Origin: Geodermatophilus dictyosporus
GTDB lineage: Bacteria; Actinomycetota; Actinomycetes; Mycobacteriales; Geodermatophilaceae
Direction: 5' to 3'
Assembly: GCF_900115505.1 (NCBI RefSeq)
Contig: NZ_FOWQ01000003.1
Span: 620,001-684,000, forward strand
DNA length: 64,000 bases
Part shown: in pieces, positions 24,964 to 34,187 of the stretch
Layout: every line of letters begins with the position of its first letter
Numbering within the stretch: the first letter of the stretch is position 1
The notes under the pieces: model-generated
What the model was told of the DNA's origin: nothing
What the model saw: the letters and a program-made list of their open reading frames with translations, nothing else
Databases searched by the model: none
Made by a program: the position numbers and the translations under genes

Positions 24964-26259
24964 GTGACCGCTCGCCGCACGTACGTCCTCGACACCTCCG
25001 TCCTGCTGTCGGACCCGGGCGCGCTGCTGCGCTTCGGCGACGCCGACGTCGTGCTCCCGCTCGTGGTGATCGGGGAGCTCGAGGACAAGCGGCACCACCC
25101 CGAGCTGGGCTGGTTCGCGCGGCAGGCGCTGCGCTTCCTCGACGACCTGCGGGTGGCCCACGGCCGGCTCGACGCGCCCGTGCCGGTCGGTGAGGAGGGC
25201 GGCACCGTGCACGTGGAGCTCAACCACAGCGATGCGGCGGTGCTGCCGGCCGGCTTCCGCAACGACGGCAACGACAGCCGGATCATGGTCGTCGCGCTCA
25301 ACCTGCGCGCCGAGGGCCGCGACGTCTGCCTGGTCACCAAGGACGTGCCGCTGCGGGTCAAGGCGGCGGCGGTCGGCCTGGCCACCGACGAGTACCGCGC
25401 GCTGGACGCCGTCGACGCCGGGTGGACCGGGATGGCCGAGGTGTCGGTGGACGACGCCGAGCTCGGCGCGCTGTACGACTCGGGGGAGGCGCGCGTGCCG
25501 GCCGCCGCGGAGCTGCCGGCGCACACCGGGCTGGTGCTGCTGTCCTCGCGCGGGTCGGCGCTGGGCCGGGTGACGCCGGACAAGCAGGTGCGGCTGGTGC
25601 GCGGCGACCGAGAGGCGTTCGGCCTGCACGGGCGCTCGGCCGAGCAGCGGATCGCGCTGGACCTGCTGCTCGACCCCGACGTCGGGATCGTCTCGCTCGG
25701 CGGGCGGGCGGGGACGGGCAAGTCGGCGCTGGCGCTGTGCGCGGGGCTGGAGTCGGTGATGGAGCGGCGGGCGCACGCGAAGGTCGTCGTCTTCCGGCCG
25801 CTGTACGCCGTCGGCGGGCAGGAGCTCGGGTACCTGCCCGGCAGCGAGGGCGAGAAGATGTCGCCCTGGGCGCAGGCCGTCTACGACACCCTCGGTGCAC
25901 TGGTCTCCAAGGACGTGCTCGAGGAGATCGCCTCGCGGGAGCTGATCGAGGTGCTGCCGCTGACCCACATCCGCGGGCGGTCGCTGCACGACTCGTTCGT
26001 GATCGTCGACGAGGCGCAGTCCCTCGAGCGCGGCGTGCTGCTCACCGTGCTGTCGCGGCTGGGCTCGGGCTCGCGGGTGGTGCTCACCCACGACGTCGCC
26101 CAGCGGGACAACCTGCGGGTGGGCCGGCACGACGGCGTCGCGGCGGTGGTCGAGCAGCTGAAGGGGCACCCGCTGTTCGCGCACGTGACGCTGACCCGTT
26201 CCGAGCGCTCGCCGATCGCCGCCTTGGTCACCGAGATGCTCGAGGACCTGCCCTTCTGA
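24964..26259 (+). CDS. phoH2: PIN domain-PhoH ATPase fusion (PhoH2)
   Basis: A 431-residue fusion. Residues 1-150 are a PIN ribonuclease domain ([12 protein letters not shown] with a catalytic Asp, VIGELEDKR, then [13 protein letters not shown] with further acidic residues). Residues about 210-431 are a PhoH-type helicase-like ATPase (Walker [12 protein letters not shown], Walker [11 protein letters not shown]). In mycobacteria PhoH2 (Rv1095) is a sequence-specific RNA helicase/RNase paired with a small PhoAT protein. No PhoAT-like gene is evident upstream here; a structured leader lies there instead. The start is GTG with GGGAGAG upstream. Confidence 0.92.
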   Translation: MTARRTYVLDTSVLLSDPGALLRFGDADVVLPLVVIGELEDKRHHPELGWFARQALRFLDDLRVAHGRLDAPVPVGEEGGTVHVELNHSDAAVLPAGFRNDGNDSRIMVVALNLRAEGRDVCLVTKDVPLRVKAAAVGLATDEYRALDAVDAGWTGMAEVSVDDAELGALYDSGEARVPAAAELPAHTGLVLLSSRGSALGRVTPDKQVRLVRGDREAFGLHGRSAEQRIALDLLLDPDVGIVSLGGRAGTGKSALALCAGLESVMERRAHAKVVVFRPLYAVGGQELGYLPGSEGEKMSPWAQAVYDTLGALVSKDVLEEIASRELIEVLPLTHIRGRSLHDSFVIVDEAQSLERGVLLTVLSRLGSGSRVVLTHDVAQRDNLRVGRHDGVAAVVEQLKGHPLFAHVTLTRSERSPIAALVTEMLEDLPF

Positions 26260-26268
26260 CCCGCGCTA

Positions 26269-26326
26269 CCGGTGTTCCTCGTGCTCCGCGGGTGCTGCAG
26301 GACCGGCGCAGTACGAGGAACACCGG
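26269..26326. repeat. Inverted repeat copy A
   Basis: CCGGTGTTCCTCGT (26269-26282) and its exact complement ACGAGGAACACCGG (26313-26326) flank a 30-base centre containing GGTGCTGCAG. It follows the phoH2 stop by 9 bases and may act as its terminator. A second, slightly diverged copy lies at 27087-27142. Confidence 0.8.
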
Positions 26327-26332
26327 CAGTGG

Positions 26333-27000
26333 TCAGGCCCGGCGTCGCCGGCGGGCCTGCAGCGCCCGGCCGCCGAGACCGGCGAGCACCCCCGGCCGGT
26401 CGAGGTCGCCCCAGGTCCGGCGGACCGTGCCGTGGTCCTCGGCTCGCATGGCGTCCTCCCTGCGCTTCTCGTCGGAGACCGCGTCGCCCGCGGCCTGGCC
26501 CGGGCGCAGCAGCCGTCCGTACTCCACCCGCCCGTCGGACTCCCCGAGCAGCCGCTCGCCCTCCCACACGAAGTCGGTGCGGCCCGGGAACGTCCCGTCC
26601 GGGGCGTGGACCGGGTGCTGCAGGTCGCTCGGCGCCAGGCCGAGCCGGTGCAGGAGGACCCGGCTGCGGCTCTCGCCGACACTGCCGCTCCGCCCGTCCG
26701 CGAGGGCGACCGCGCGAGCGGCCCGACGCGCCCCGCGGGTGCCCACCACGGCGGCCCGTGCAGGACGGCGGCCGACTCGTGGCTGACGACGGCGTCCCGG
26801 CGCAGGCCGGCGGGGGTCGCCCGCACGAGGAGACGGTGGCGGTCGGTGTGCTCGGCAGGCGGCTGGCCGTCGACGTAGGTGCCGCGGCGGACCCGCGTCA
26901 GGTCACCCGACCGGCGGGCACGGGCGATCTCGTCGTCGTCCCAGTCGCTCGTGACCAGGTCCCGGCGGAGGGCCAGCGGGGGGAGGGAGGTCGCGTCCAC
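26333..27000 (-). pseudogene. Degraded DUF559/AbiEi-like protein gene
   Basis: The N-terminal part reads in one frame from GTG at 27000 (LRRDLVTSDWDDDEIARARR, then VVSHESAAVLHGPPW). This is typical of the helix-turn-helix end of AbiEi-like proteins. Near 26750 the frame shifts, and the C-terminal DUF559-like nuclease-fold part continues in a second frame (VGESRSRVLLHRLGL, FVWEGERLLGESDGRVEYG, RREDAM, TWGDLDRPG). About 80-100 residues that normally join the two parts are missing. This family is very common in Geodermatophilaceae, as I recall. The gene lies between the two inverted-repeat copies. Confidence 0.65.
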
Positions 27001-27086
27001 ACGGAGACGGTGGCGGGCACGGGAGCCGGTGCGCGGCCCCGACGTCCACCCGTGGACGGTGTTGCTGCCGGTGGACGGCCGGGTTG

Positions 27087-27142
27087 CCGGTGGTCCTCGC
27101 GTCGCGGGTGCTGCAGCACCGGCAGTGGTCGAGGAACACCGG
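27087..27142. repeat. Inverted repeat copy B
   Basis: CCGGTGGTCCTCG (27087-27099) pairs with CGAGGAACACCGG (27130-27142), with one mismatch. The centre contains the perfect palindrome GGTGCTGCAGCACC (27107-27120). It shares arms and centre with copy A at 26269-26326. The two copies bracket a broken gene, and this one may also terminate the flhF transcript. Confidence 0.75.
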
Positions 27143-27155
27143 TAACGGGAGGGCG

Positions 27156-27395
27156 TCAGGGGGTGGGGTCCGCGTCGGCCGGGGACGGGACGGCGGCGCC
27201 GCGGTGCACCGGCGGGGTGCGCGGCGGCGTCGCGGCGAACCGCAGCAGCGCCACCGCGCCCCACCCCGCGAGCAGGCACCACGGCAGCCGCGCGGTGACC
27301 TCGTCGGCGGTGAAGTCGCCGCGCAGTCCCAGCGCGAGCACCGGCAGGGCCAGCACGAGCCCCGCCACGAGGACGTCCCAGCGCAGCGGGCTCAT
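27156..27395 (-). CDS. Small membrane protein at the end of the flagellar series
   Basis: A 79-residue protein whose ATG overlaps the flhF stop (ATGA), so it is the last gene of the flagellar operon. Two hydrophobic segments (VLVAGLVLALPVLALGL and LPWCLLAGWGAVALLRFA) are followed by a Pro-rich tail. I do not recognise a family. Its position suggests a link to flagellar export or placement, but nothing in the sequence shows it. Confidence 0.65.
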   Translation of the reverse strand: MSPLRWDVLVAGLVLALPVLALGLRGDFTADEVTARLPWCLLAGWGAVALLRFAATPPRTPPVHRGAAVPSPADADPTP

Positions 27396-30055
27396 GCCTC
27401 AGCGGTCTCCAGCCGCTCGCACAGCAGCGAGGCCCAGCGGTGCGCGGTCGCCCGCACGCCGTCGAGGAGCGCCACCGGCACCGTCGTCCGGCCGAGGACG
27501 GCGGCGGGGTCGGCGGTCAGGTCGGTGTCCTGGACGACGAGGGCGTCCACGCGGGGGAGCGCGTCGAGCCACGGGCCGACGTCCTCCGGCTTGCGGGTCG
27601 CCTCGACCACGGCCCACACGGCCACTGGCGAGAACACCGCCATGACCTGCTCGAGCCAGGTGCGGCCGCCGGCGCGCATCGGCGCGTCGACCGCCACGAC
27701 GGTCGGCGTCGCCGCGGCGGCGGACTCCTGCTTGCGGGTGAGCGCGGTGTCGACCGAGGTGATCCGGCTGCCCTCGGCCGCCAGCGCGGCCAGGTCGCCG
27801 CGGGTGGCCCACTGCAGCCGGTCGGCGTCCAGGCGCATCGACACCGACAGCGCGCGGGCGGCGGCCAGCGTCTCGACGCCGGGGCCGACGACGAGCAGGA
27901 CCTCGCCGGGGCCGGCCGGGGCCGACGGCGCCGCGGGCAGCGCGGCGCCCAGCGCCCGGGTGAGCGCGGCGTAGGTGCCGTGGGCGGCGACCTCGGCGGT
28001 GAAGCCCGCGTCGAGCAGCTCCTCGGGCACACCGAGGGCGCGCAGCCGCGCGACGGTGCCGGCCGCCTCGACCATCCGCGTGTCGGCGAGGTCCCGGCCG
28101 GAGGGGCCGCGCTCGCGCACCGACGGGACGACGACCCGGCCGCCGGTGCGCGTCTCGACCGGCAGGCGGGTGACCGTCGCGAGCCCGGACGGCGGCCGCG
28201 GCGCGGCGACCCGGGCGACGGCCGCCCCGGGCACCGGGGGGCGCCGTCGCGCGGGCGGGACCGGCGGGCGGGACAGCAGCGGCGGCACGGCCAGCGCCTT
28301 GCCGGGGGTCGGCGGGGGCAGCAGCGAGAGCGGGGGCAGGACGGCGGTGGAGTCCAGCGCCACCGGCGCCGGGTCGCTGGCGGTCGCCGCGAGGGCCAGC
28401 CGCTCGGACCCGACCTGCTCGGCGACCTCCCACTCGTCGGACTCCGCGGAGGCCTCGACCCACGCCGGCTCCTCGGCCACGACCCGCGCGCGGGCGGGGA
28501 CCGGCGGCCGGCCGCGGTGCACGCCGCCCTCGGTCGAGGCGCTGGCGAGCACCCCGCGCAGGATGTCGGTCAGCGCGTCGTCGGGGGTGTCGTGGGCGAG
28601 CGCGGCGCGCAGCACCTCGGCGATCGCCTCCTCGCGGCCGGTGGCCGGGCCGGAGTCCAGTTCGCCGGGCGCCCACGCCGGGACCACCGGCTGCGGTGCC
28701 GGCACCTCGATCGGCGCCACGACGACGGCGGGGAGCACGTCGGTGACCGGCTCGTCGTCGACGACGGCCAGCTCGGTGGTCCGGTGCGCGGGAGCCGCGG
28801 GGGCGGTCACCTCGGCCGGCGCGTCGTCCTCCTCGGCGTCGCCGAGCAGCTCGGCCAGGAGCGACTCCTCGCCGGCGACCTCGGCCTGCTCGTCGCCCAC
28901 CGGCTCCTCGGCCGCGGCGGGCGCGACCGGCGCGGGCCGGGCGAGCACGGCGGGGCGGACGGCGGGGGCCGGGTCGGCCCACATGTCCGCCCACATGTCG
29001 ACCTCGGGCGTCGCGGCCGTCGCCGGCTCGGTGACCGGCGCGGGGGCCGGCGCGGGGACCTCGACCACGGGGGCGGGCTCGACGACGGGGGCGACGGCCG
29101 GCGCGGGGACCTCGGTGACCGGCACGGGCGCGGGCACCGGCTCGGGCGCGGGGGCCGCAGCCGGGGCCGGGGCCGGAGCGGCGGCGGTCACCGCGGCCAG
29201 CGCGGCGGCGAACGGCACGGCGGGCGCGGCGGGCGCGGCGGCGGGCGGCCGCACGACCGAGCGGGCGGCGGGCTCCTCCTGCACCGGCTCGGGCGCCGTC
29301 CGCAGCGCGGTGGCGACGGCGTCGTCCACGGCCTCGCGGACCTCCCGGTCGCCGGCGACGACCTGCGCCAGGGCGGCGGTGAACAGCGACGGGCCGGCGG
29401 CCTCGGCCGGCGGGGTCGCCGGCGGCCGCGCCGCGGGGCGGTTCGGGCGGCGGGCGGCGGACGTGGCCGGGCGACCCGCGCCCGCCGGCCGGCCGGCCGG
29501 CGCGAGGGCGTCCGCGACGCCGTCGCCCCGGTCGGCGGTCCCGCGCCCCGAGCGAGAGGCCGCACCGGAGTGCGCGGCGGCACCCGTGTGGGCGGCGGGA
29601 CGGGCGGCGGTCGCCGTCCGCCGTCCGGCGGCGGGGAACGCGGCGCGCGAGTACAGGTCGACCTCGGGCCGGTCACCGCCGCCGAGCAGGCCGGCGAGCT
29701 CGTCGACCGGGTCGGGCAGCTCGGCGACCTGGCGCGCCGGCCGGGCGGCCGGCCGCGTGGTGGCGGGACGGCGGGCGCCGGACAGCGGCCGGATGTCGGA
29801 GTCGGCCAGCACCCCGGCGTCGCGGCTCAGCGCGGCCTCGATGCGGCGGGCGGACTCCGACTTCGGCGCGGGGGTGCGCCGGGCCGGCTCGACCTCCTCG
29901 ACCTCGGCGACGAACCGCTCGGTGGCGAAGAAGCCCAGGACCCCGCCCGAGCGGATCCGGCGCACGCCGGTGATCCGCACCGAGTGCCCGTAGCGCTCGC
30001 GCGCGGCGGCGACGGCGGCCTCGGGCGTGGGCGCCTCAACGGATGGCAACGGCAC
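27392..30055 (-). CDS. flhF: FlhF-like protein with degenerate GTPase domain
   Basis: An 887-residue protein directly downstream of flhA, the usual flhF site. Residues 1-55 match the FlhF N-terminus (AARERYGHSVRITGVRRIRS, LGFFATERFVAEV). Residues about 60-650 are Ala/Pro-rich with acidic stretches, much longer than in known FlhF proteins. The C-terminal ~200 residues follow the SRP-GTPase layout. However, the P-loop near residue 717 reads VVGPGVETLAAARAL without the Gly-Lys-Thr, and the TKxD-type specificity motif reads VQDTDLT. It is likely unable to bind GTP normally. GTG at 30055 overlaps flhA by 20 bases. Confidence 0.75.
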   Translation of the reverse strand: MPLPSVEAPTPEAAVAAARERYGHSVRITGVRRIRSGGVLGFFATERFVAEVEEVEPARRTPAPKSESARRIEAALSRDAGVLADSDIRPLSGARRPATTRPAARPARQVAELPDPVDELAGLLGGGDRPEVDLYSRAAFPAAGRRTATAARPAAHTGAAAHSGAASRSGRGTADRGDGVADALAPAGRPAGAGRPATSAARRPNRPAARPPATPPAEAAGPSLFTAALAQVVAGDREVREAVDDAVATALRTAPEPVQEEPAARSVVRPPAAAPAAPAVPFAAALAAVTAAAPAPAPAAAPAPEPVPAPVPVTEVPAPAVAPVVEPAPVVEVPAPAPAPVTEPATAATPEVDMWADMWADPAPAVRPAVLARPAPVAPAAAEEPVGDEQAEVAGEESLLAELLGDAEEDDAPAEVTAPAAPAHRTTELAVVDDEPVTDVLPAVVVAPIEVPAPQPVVPAWAPGELDSGPATGREEAIAEVLRAALAHDTPDDALTDILRGVLASASTEGGVHRGRPPVPARARVVAEEPAWVEASAESDEWEVAEQVGSERLALAATASDPAPVALDSTAVLPPLSLLPPPTPGKALAVPPLLSRPPVPPARRRPPVPGAAVARVAAPRPPSGLATVTRLPVETRTGGRVVVPSVRERGPSGRDLADTRMVEAAGTVARLRALGVPEELLDAGFTAEVAAHGTYAALTRALGAALPAAPSAPAGPGEVLLVVGPGVETLAAARALSVSMRLDADRLQWATRGDLAALAAEGSRITSVDTALTRKQESAAAATPTVVAVDAPMRAGGRTWLEQVMAVFSPVAVWAVVEATRKPEDVGPWLDALPRVDALVVQDTDLTADPAAVLGRTTVPVALLDGVRATAHRWASLLCERLETAEA

Positions 30056-32069
30056 CGCTCACCACTCCCAGTGACTCGATCTGGGCCGTGCGGGAGACCT
30101 CCGAGTAGGAGATCACCGGCAGGCGGGGAAGGACCTGACGGACCAGGCGGGACAGGGCCGCCCGGACCTGGGGGGAACACACGAGGACCGGCGAGAAGCC
30201 GTGGCTCTCGGCCTCCTCCAGCAACCCGGAGCAGCCGGTGACCAGCGCGTCGACCGAGCCGGCGTCGAGGGCCAGCACCTGGCCGCCGTCGCTGGTGCGG
30301 ACCGCCTCGAGGAGCCGCTGCTCGAACGCGGGCTCGAGGGTGAGCACGTGCAGCCGCTCGTCGGGGGTGACGTAGGGGTGGCTGATCGCCGAGCCGAGCG
30401 ACGCGCGCACGGCCTCGACCAGCCCGTCGACGTCGGTGGACACCTTCGCGCGGACCGACAGCGCCTCGAAGATGCGCACCAGGTCGCGGATGGAGACGTT
30501 CTCCGCCAGCAGCGCGTGCAGCACCCGCTGCACCTCGCCCAGGGTGAGCAGCGCGGGGGTGAGCTCCTCGACCACCACCGGGTGCGAGCGGCGGACCATC
30601 TCCACCAGCAGCCGGACGTCCTCGCGGCCGAGCAGCTCGGCGGCGTTCTGCCGCACGACCTCGGCCAGGTGGGTGGTGATGACCGAGGAGCGGTCGACGA
30701 CGGTGGCGCCGGCCATCTCCGCCTGCCGCTGCAGCTCGACCGGCACCCACTTGGCGGGCAGGCCGAACACCGGCTCGCGGGTCGGGCGGCCGGGCAGGCC
30801 GTCGAGCGAGTCGCCGATGGCCAGCACGGTCCCGGCGGGCGAGGAGCCCTTGGCGGCGGGGACGCCGTTGAGCCAGATGACGTACTGCGAGGCCGGCAGG
30901 TCGAGGTTGTCGCGCGTGCGGACCAGCGGGATCACCAGGCCGGTCTCCATGGCGACCTTCCGGCGCAGCGCCTTGACCCGGTCGAGCAGGTCGCCGCCGC
31001 GGGAGCTGTCGACGAGGTCGACCAGGTCGAAGGCCACCTCGAGCTCGAGCGGGTCGACCCGCATCTTCTCGGCGATCGCCTCGGGGGAGTCCGGCGCCGG
31101 CTCGTCGGCGGCCGCGGGGGTGGTGTCGGCGTCGTCGTCGTCCGGGAGGGTCTCCTGCATCCGCGAGGCCATGACGAGGAAGGCTGCGCCGATCAGGAGG
31201 AACGGCAGCTTGGGCAGGCCGGGGATCAGGCACAGGGCGAGCGCGGCGCCGCCGGCGATGCGCACCGGCTGCCGGAAGCGGCCGAGCTGGGCGAGCAGGT
31301 CGCTGCCCATGTCACCCTCGCTGGCCGAGCGGGTGACGATGATGCCGGTCGCGGTCGACAGCAGCAGCGCGGGGATCTGGGAGACCAGGCCGTCGCCGAC
31401 GGTCAGCAGCGAGTAGGCCGAGACGGCCTCGCCGGGCGCCATGCCGCGCTGCACGATGCCGACGGCGAAGCCGCCGATCAGGTTGATCAGCGTGATGATG
31501 ATGGCGGCGATGGCGTCGCCCTTGACGAACTTCGAGGCACCGTCCATGGAGCCGTAGAAGTCGGCCTCGGCGGTGACCTCCGTGCGCCGCTTGCGCGCCT
31601 GCTTCTCGTTGATCAGCCCGGCGTTGAGGTCGGCGTCGATCGCCATCTGCTTGCCGGGCATGGCGTCGAGGGTGAAGCGGGCGCCGACCTCGGCCACGCG
31701 CCCGGCACCGTTGGTGATGACGACGAACTGGATGATCGTGAGGATCACGAAGATCACCAGACCGACGACCAGCGAGCCGCCGATCACGAAGTGCCCGAAC
31801 GCCTCGATGACCTTGCCGGCGTAGCCGTCGCTGAGCACCAGCCGTGTCGAGGAGACGTTGAGCGCCAGCCGGAACAGCGTCGAGATGAGGATCAGCGACG
31901 GGAAGACGGCGAAGTCCAGCGGCCGCTTGATCTGCATCGCCACCAGCAGGATCAGCAGCGACGCGGTGATGTTGAGTCCCAGCAGCAGGTCGAGCACCGC
32001 GGCGGGCAGCGGCACGACCAGCATCAGGACGATGGCGACCACGCCGATCGGCACGGCGGCCTTCGTCAT
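30036..32069 (-). CDS. flhA: Flagellar export apparatus protein FlhA
   Basis: A core membrane subunit of the type III export gate, conducting protons and docking chaperone-substrate complexes. The N-terminal half has eight membrane helices starting VPIGVVAIVLMLVVPLPA. The conserved cytoplasmic FHIPEP-type loop reads GARFTLDAMPGKQMAIDADL. The C-terminal half is the soluble docking domain, including DNLDLPASQYVIWLNG. It has 677 residues from the ATG at 32069. A GTG at 32078 and a longer GTG at 32168 are in frame, but the family begins near the ATG. Confidence 0.96.
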   Translation of the reverse strand: MTKAAVPIGVVAIVLMLVVPLPAAVLDLLLGLNITASLLILLVAMQIKRPLDFAVFPSLILISTLFRLALNVSSTRLVLSDGYAGKVIEAFGHFVIGGSLVVGLVIFVILTIIQFVVITNGAGRVAEVGARFTLDAMPGKQMAIDADLNAGLINEKQARKRRTEVTAEADFYGSMDGASKFVKGDAIAAIIITLINLIGGFAVGIVQRGMAPGEAVSAYSLLTVGDGLVSQIPALLLSTATGIIVTRSASEGDMGSDLLAQLGRFRQPVRIAGGAALALCLIPGLPKLPFLLIGAAFLVMASRMQETLPDDDDADTTPAAADEPAPDSPEAIAEKMRVDPLELEVAFDLVDLVDSSRGGDLLDRVKALRRKVAMETGLVIPLVRTRDNLDLPASQYVIWLNGVPAAKGSSPAGTVLAIGDSLDGLPGRPTREPVFGLPAKWVPVELQRQAEMAGATVVDRSSVITTHLAEVVRQNAAELLGREDVRLLVEMVRRSHPVVVEELTPALLTLGEVQRVLHALLAENVSIRDLVRIFEALSVRAKVSTDVDGLVEAVRASLGSAISHPYVTPDERLHVLTLEPAFEQRLLEAVRTSDGGQVLALDAGSVDALVTGCSGLLEEAESHGFSPVLVCSPQVRAALSRLVRQVLPRLPVISYSEVSRTAQIESLGVVSGAVAIR

Positions 32070-32223
32070 CCCTCGCACGGGTCCTGCATCGGCAGGTCCA
32101 GTCGAGTGCGGCACCGCTCCGGTCGCAGCGCGGCCCACCCGCCACACGCGCCCCAGGAGTGCACGCACGGCAGGCGGTCCACCCGTCCCCCGGACGCGCG
32201 GATCGCCTGCTGTGCGGAGGAGG

Positions 32224-33372
32224 TCAGGACGCGACCGGCGCCCTCCTGCGGCCGGCCCGCGGCAGGCCGGTGACGTCGGGGGCCTCGAAGCCCGGCCGGT
32301 GGAAGCCGCCGCGCACGCCGCGGCGGCCCAGCTGCATGACGAACGCCAGCACCCGCGCCACCGCGGTGAACAGCTGCGGCGGCACCTCCTGGCCGATCTC
32401 GCAGGAGGCGTGCAGCGCCCGGGCCAGCGGCACGTCCTGCACCAGCGGCACGCGCGCCTCGGCGGCCCTCTCGCGCAGCTTGGCGGCCAGCTCGTCGGCG
32501 CCCTTGGCCACCACCCGCGGGGCGCCGCGCTCGGGCTCGTAGCGCAGCGCGACCGCGACGTGCGTGGGGTTGACCAGCAGGACGTCGGCGGTGGCGACGT
32601 CGGCCATCATCCGGTTGCGCGACATGGCCATCTGCGTGGCCCGCCGCTGGGCCTTGACGTGCGGGTCGCCCTCGGACTGCTTGTGCTCCTGCTGGATCTC
32701 GTACTTGCTCATCTTGAGCTTCTTCATGATCTGCATCCGCACGATGACGTAGTCGGCGACCGCGATGACCAGGCCGGTGACGGCCACGACGCGGAACATG
32801 AGCACCGCGGAGTCGGCGAAGGTCGACACCACCGTCGACAGCGGCAGCGCGCCGGAGGCCGACACCAGCGTCTGCGCGCGGCTGCTGGTGACGGCGACGA
32901 CGGTGCCCAGCGCCGCGGTCTTGAGGACCGCCTTGACCGCCTCCCACAGACCGTGGGTGCCGAACATCCGCTTCATCCCGGGGAACGGGTTGAGCTTCTT
33001 CAGCGTCGGCTTCATCGGCTTGGCCGACGCGGTGACCCCGCCCTGCGCCGCCGAGGCCAGCGCGCCGACCAGCATCAGGCCGATCGCCGTCGGCAGCAGG
33101 GTGGACAGGAACGCGTCGAGCGCCACGCCCAGCAGCCGGGTGACCGCCTCGGTCTCGGGGTGCTGGGCCACCGTGCCCACCTGCACGAACAGCCGGCCGA
33201 CGGCGTCGAAGGCGTTGCCCACGAGCATCGGCAGCAGCGCGCTGGCCACCGCCACCCCGGCCCAGGTGCCCAGCTCCTGGGTCCGCGGGATCTGCCCCTC
33301 CTTGCGCGCCTCCTTGAGGCGCTTCGGAGTGGGCTTCTCGGTCTTCTCACCGCCCGGTCCGTCCTTGGCCAC
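32224..33372 (-). CDS. flhB: Flagellar export switch protein FlhB
   Basis: Controls the switch from rod/hook to filament export. The 382-residue protein starts with the family's basic segment (EKTEKPTPKRLKEARKEGQI) and has four membrane helices. The self-cleaving NPTH motif lies near residue 268 (LLVNPTHVAVALRY). The C-terminal tail after the cleavage domain is Arg/Gly-rich. It follows fliR by 45 bases. Confidence 0.96.
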   Translation of the reverse strand: MAKDGPGGEKTEKPTPKRLKEARKEGQIPRTQELGTWAGVAVASALLPMLVGNAFDAVGRLFVQVGTVAQHPETEAVTRLLGVALDAFLSTLLPTAIGLMLVGALASAAQGGVTASAKPMKPTLKKLNPFPGMKRMFGTHGLWEAVKAVLKTAALGTVVAVTSSRAQTLVSASGALPLSTVVSTFADSAVLMFRVVAVTGLVIAVADYVIVRMQIMKKLKMSKYEIQQEHKQSEGDPHVKAQRRATQMAMSRNRMMADVATADVLLVNPTHVAVALRYEPERGAPRVVAKGADELAAKLRERAAEARVPLVQDVPLARALHASCEIGQEVPPQLFTAVARVLAFVMQLGRRGVRGGFHRPGFEAPDVTGLPRAGRRRAPVAS

Positions 33373-33417
33373 GGCTCACCTCCTCCCGTGGGACGTCGTC
33401 GTCTGCGCGGCCAGGGC

Positions 33418-34182
33418 TCAGCCGCTCCGGAGGGCGACCACCGCGCGGGTGGCCTGCTCGAGCAGCGCGTCGAGCGCCGGCGGCAGCAGCGGGAAGGTGA
33501 GCCCCAGCAGGGTCAGCGTCAGCATGATCTTCACCGGGAAGCCGATGGCGAAGATGTTGAGCGCGGGCGCGGCGCGGGAGAGCAGCGCCAGGGCGACGTC
33601 GGCCAGCAGCAGCACCGCGACCATGGGCCCGGCGATCTGCAGCGCGGCGAGGAACATCGCCGTGAACGCGGTGAGCACCACCTCGGCGACCGCCCCGGCC
33701 GGGTAGCCGCCCGACACCGGCAGCCCCTCGTAGGAGGTGGCGAAGCCGCGCACGATGAGCAGGTGGCCGTTGCTGGTGAACAGCAGCGTGGTGGCCAGCA
33801 GCGAGTGCAGCTTGCCGACGACGGAGTTCATCGTCATCGCCAGCGGGTCGTAGGCCGGCTGCAGGGTGAAGCCGCCGGTGACGTCGAGCAGCTCGCCGGC
33901 GAACTGGACGGCGGTGAAGAACAGCTGCACGACGAAGCCCAGCGCCGCGCCGATGGCCACCTCTGTCACCGCGGTGACCACGAGGAAGCCGGTGGTCGGC
34001 TCGGGCAGCCCGGGCGCCACCCGGTGCACCAGCGCGACGGCCAGGGCCAGCGCCAGCGCGCCCTTGACCGGGGCCGGCACGGCACGGGTGTTGAACGGTG
34101 GGGCGAGCAGGACGAAGCCCGCCGCCCGGGCGGTGGCCAGCAGCAGCGCCGCGAGGGTGACCGCCGGGACCTCGAGGTCCAT
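33418..34182 (-). CDS. fliR: Flagellar export protein FliR
   Basis: A 254-residue membrane subunit that, with FliP and FliQ, forms the export gate channel. It has six hydrophobic segments; FVVQLFFTAVQFAGELLD and FPVKIMLTLTLLGLTFPLL match conserved FliR regions. The fliPQR-flhB-flhA order is the standard one. The ATG is at 34182, 5 bases after the fliQ stop. Confidence 0.95.
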   Translation of the reverse strand: MDLEVPAVTLAALLLATARAAGFVLLAPPFNTRAVPAPVKGALALALAVALVHRVAPGLPEPTTGFLVVTAVTEVAIGAALGFVVQLFFTAVQFAGELLDVTGGFTLQPAYDPLAMTMNSVVGKLHSLLATTLLFTSNGHLLIVRGFATSYEGLPVSGGYPAGAVAEVVLTAFTAMFLAALQIAGPMVAVLLLADVALALLSRAAPALNIFAIGFPVKIMLTLTLLGLTFPLLPPALDALLEQATRAVVALRSG

Positions 34183-34187
34183 GCCGG

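Noticed and set aside
27440-30241. Long Gly/Arg-rich frame opposite flhF
   Set aside because: A product of the Ala/Pro-rich FlhF linker read backwards; no start with ribosome site and no domain.
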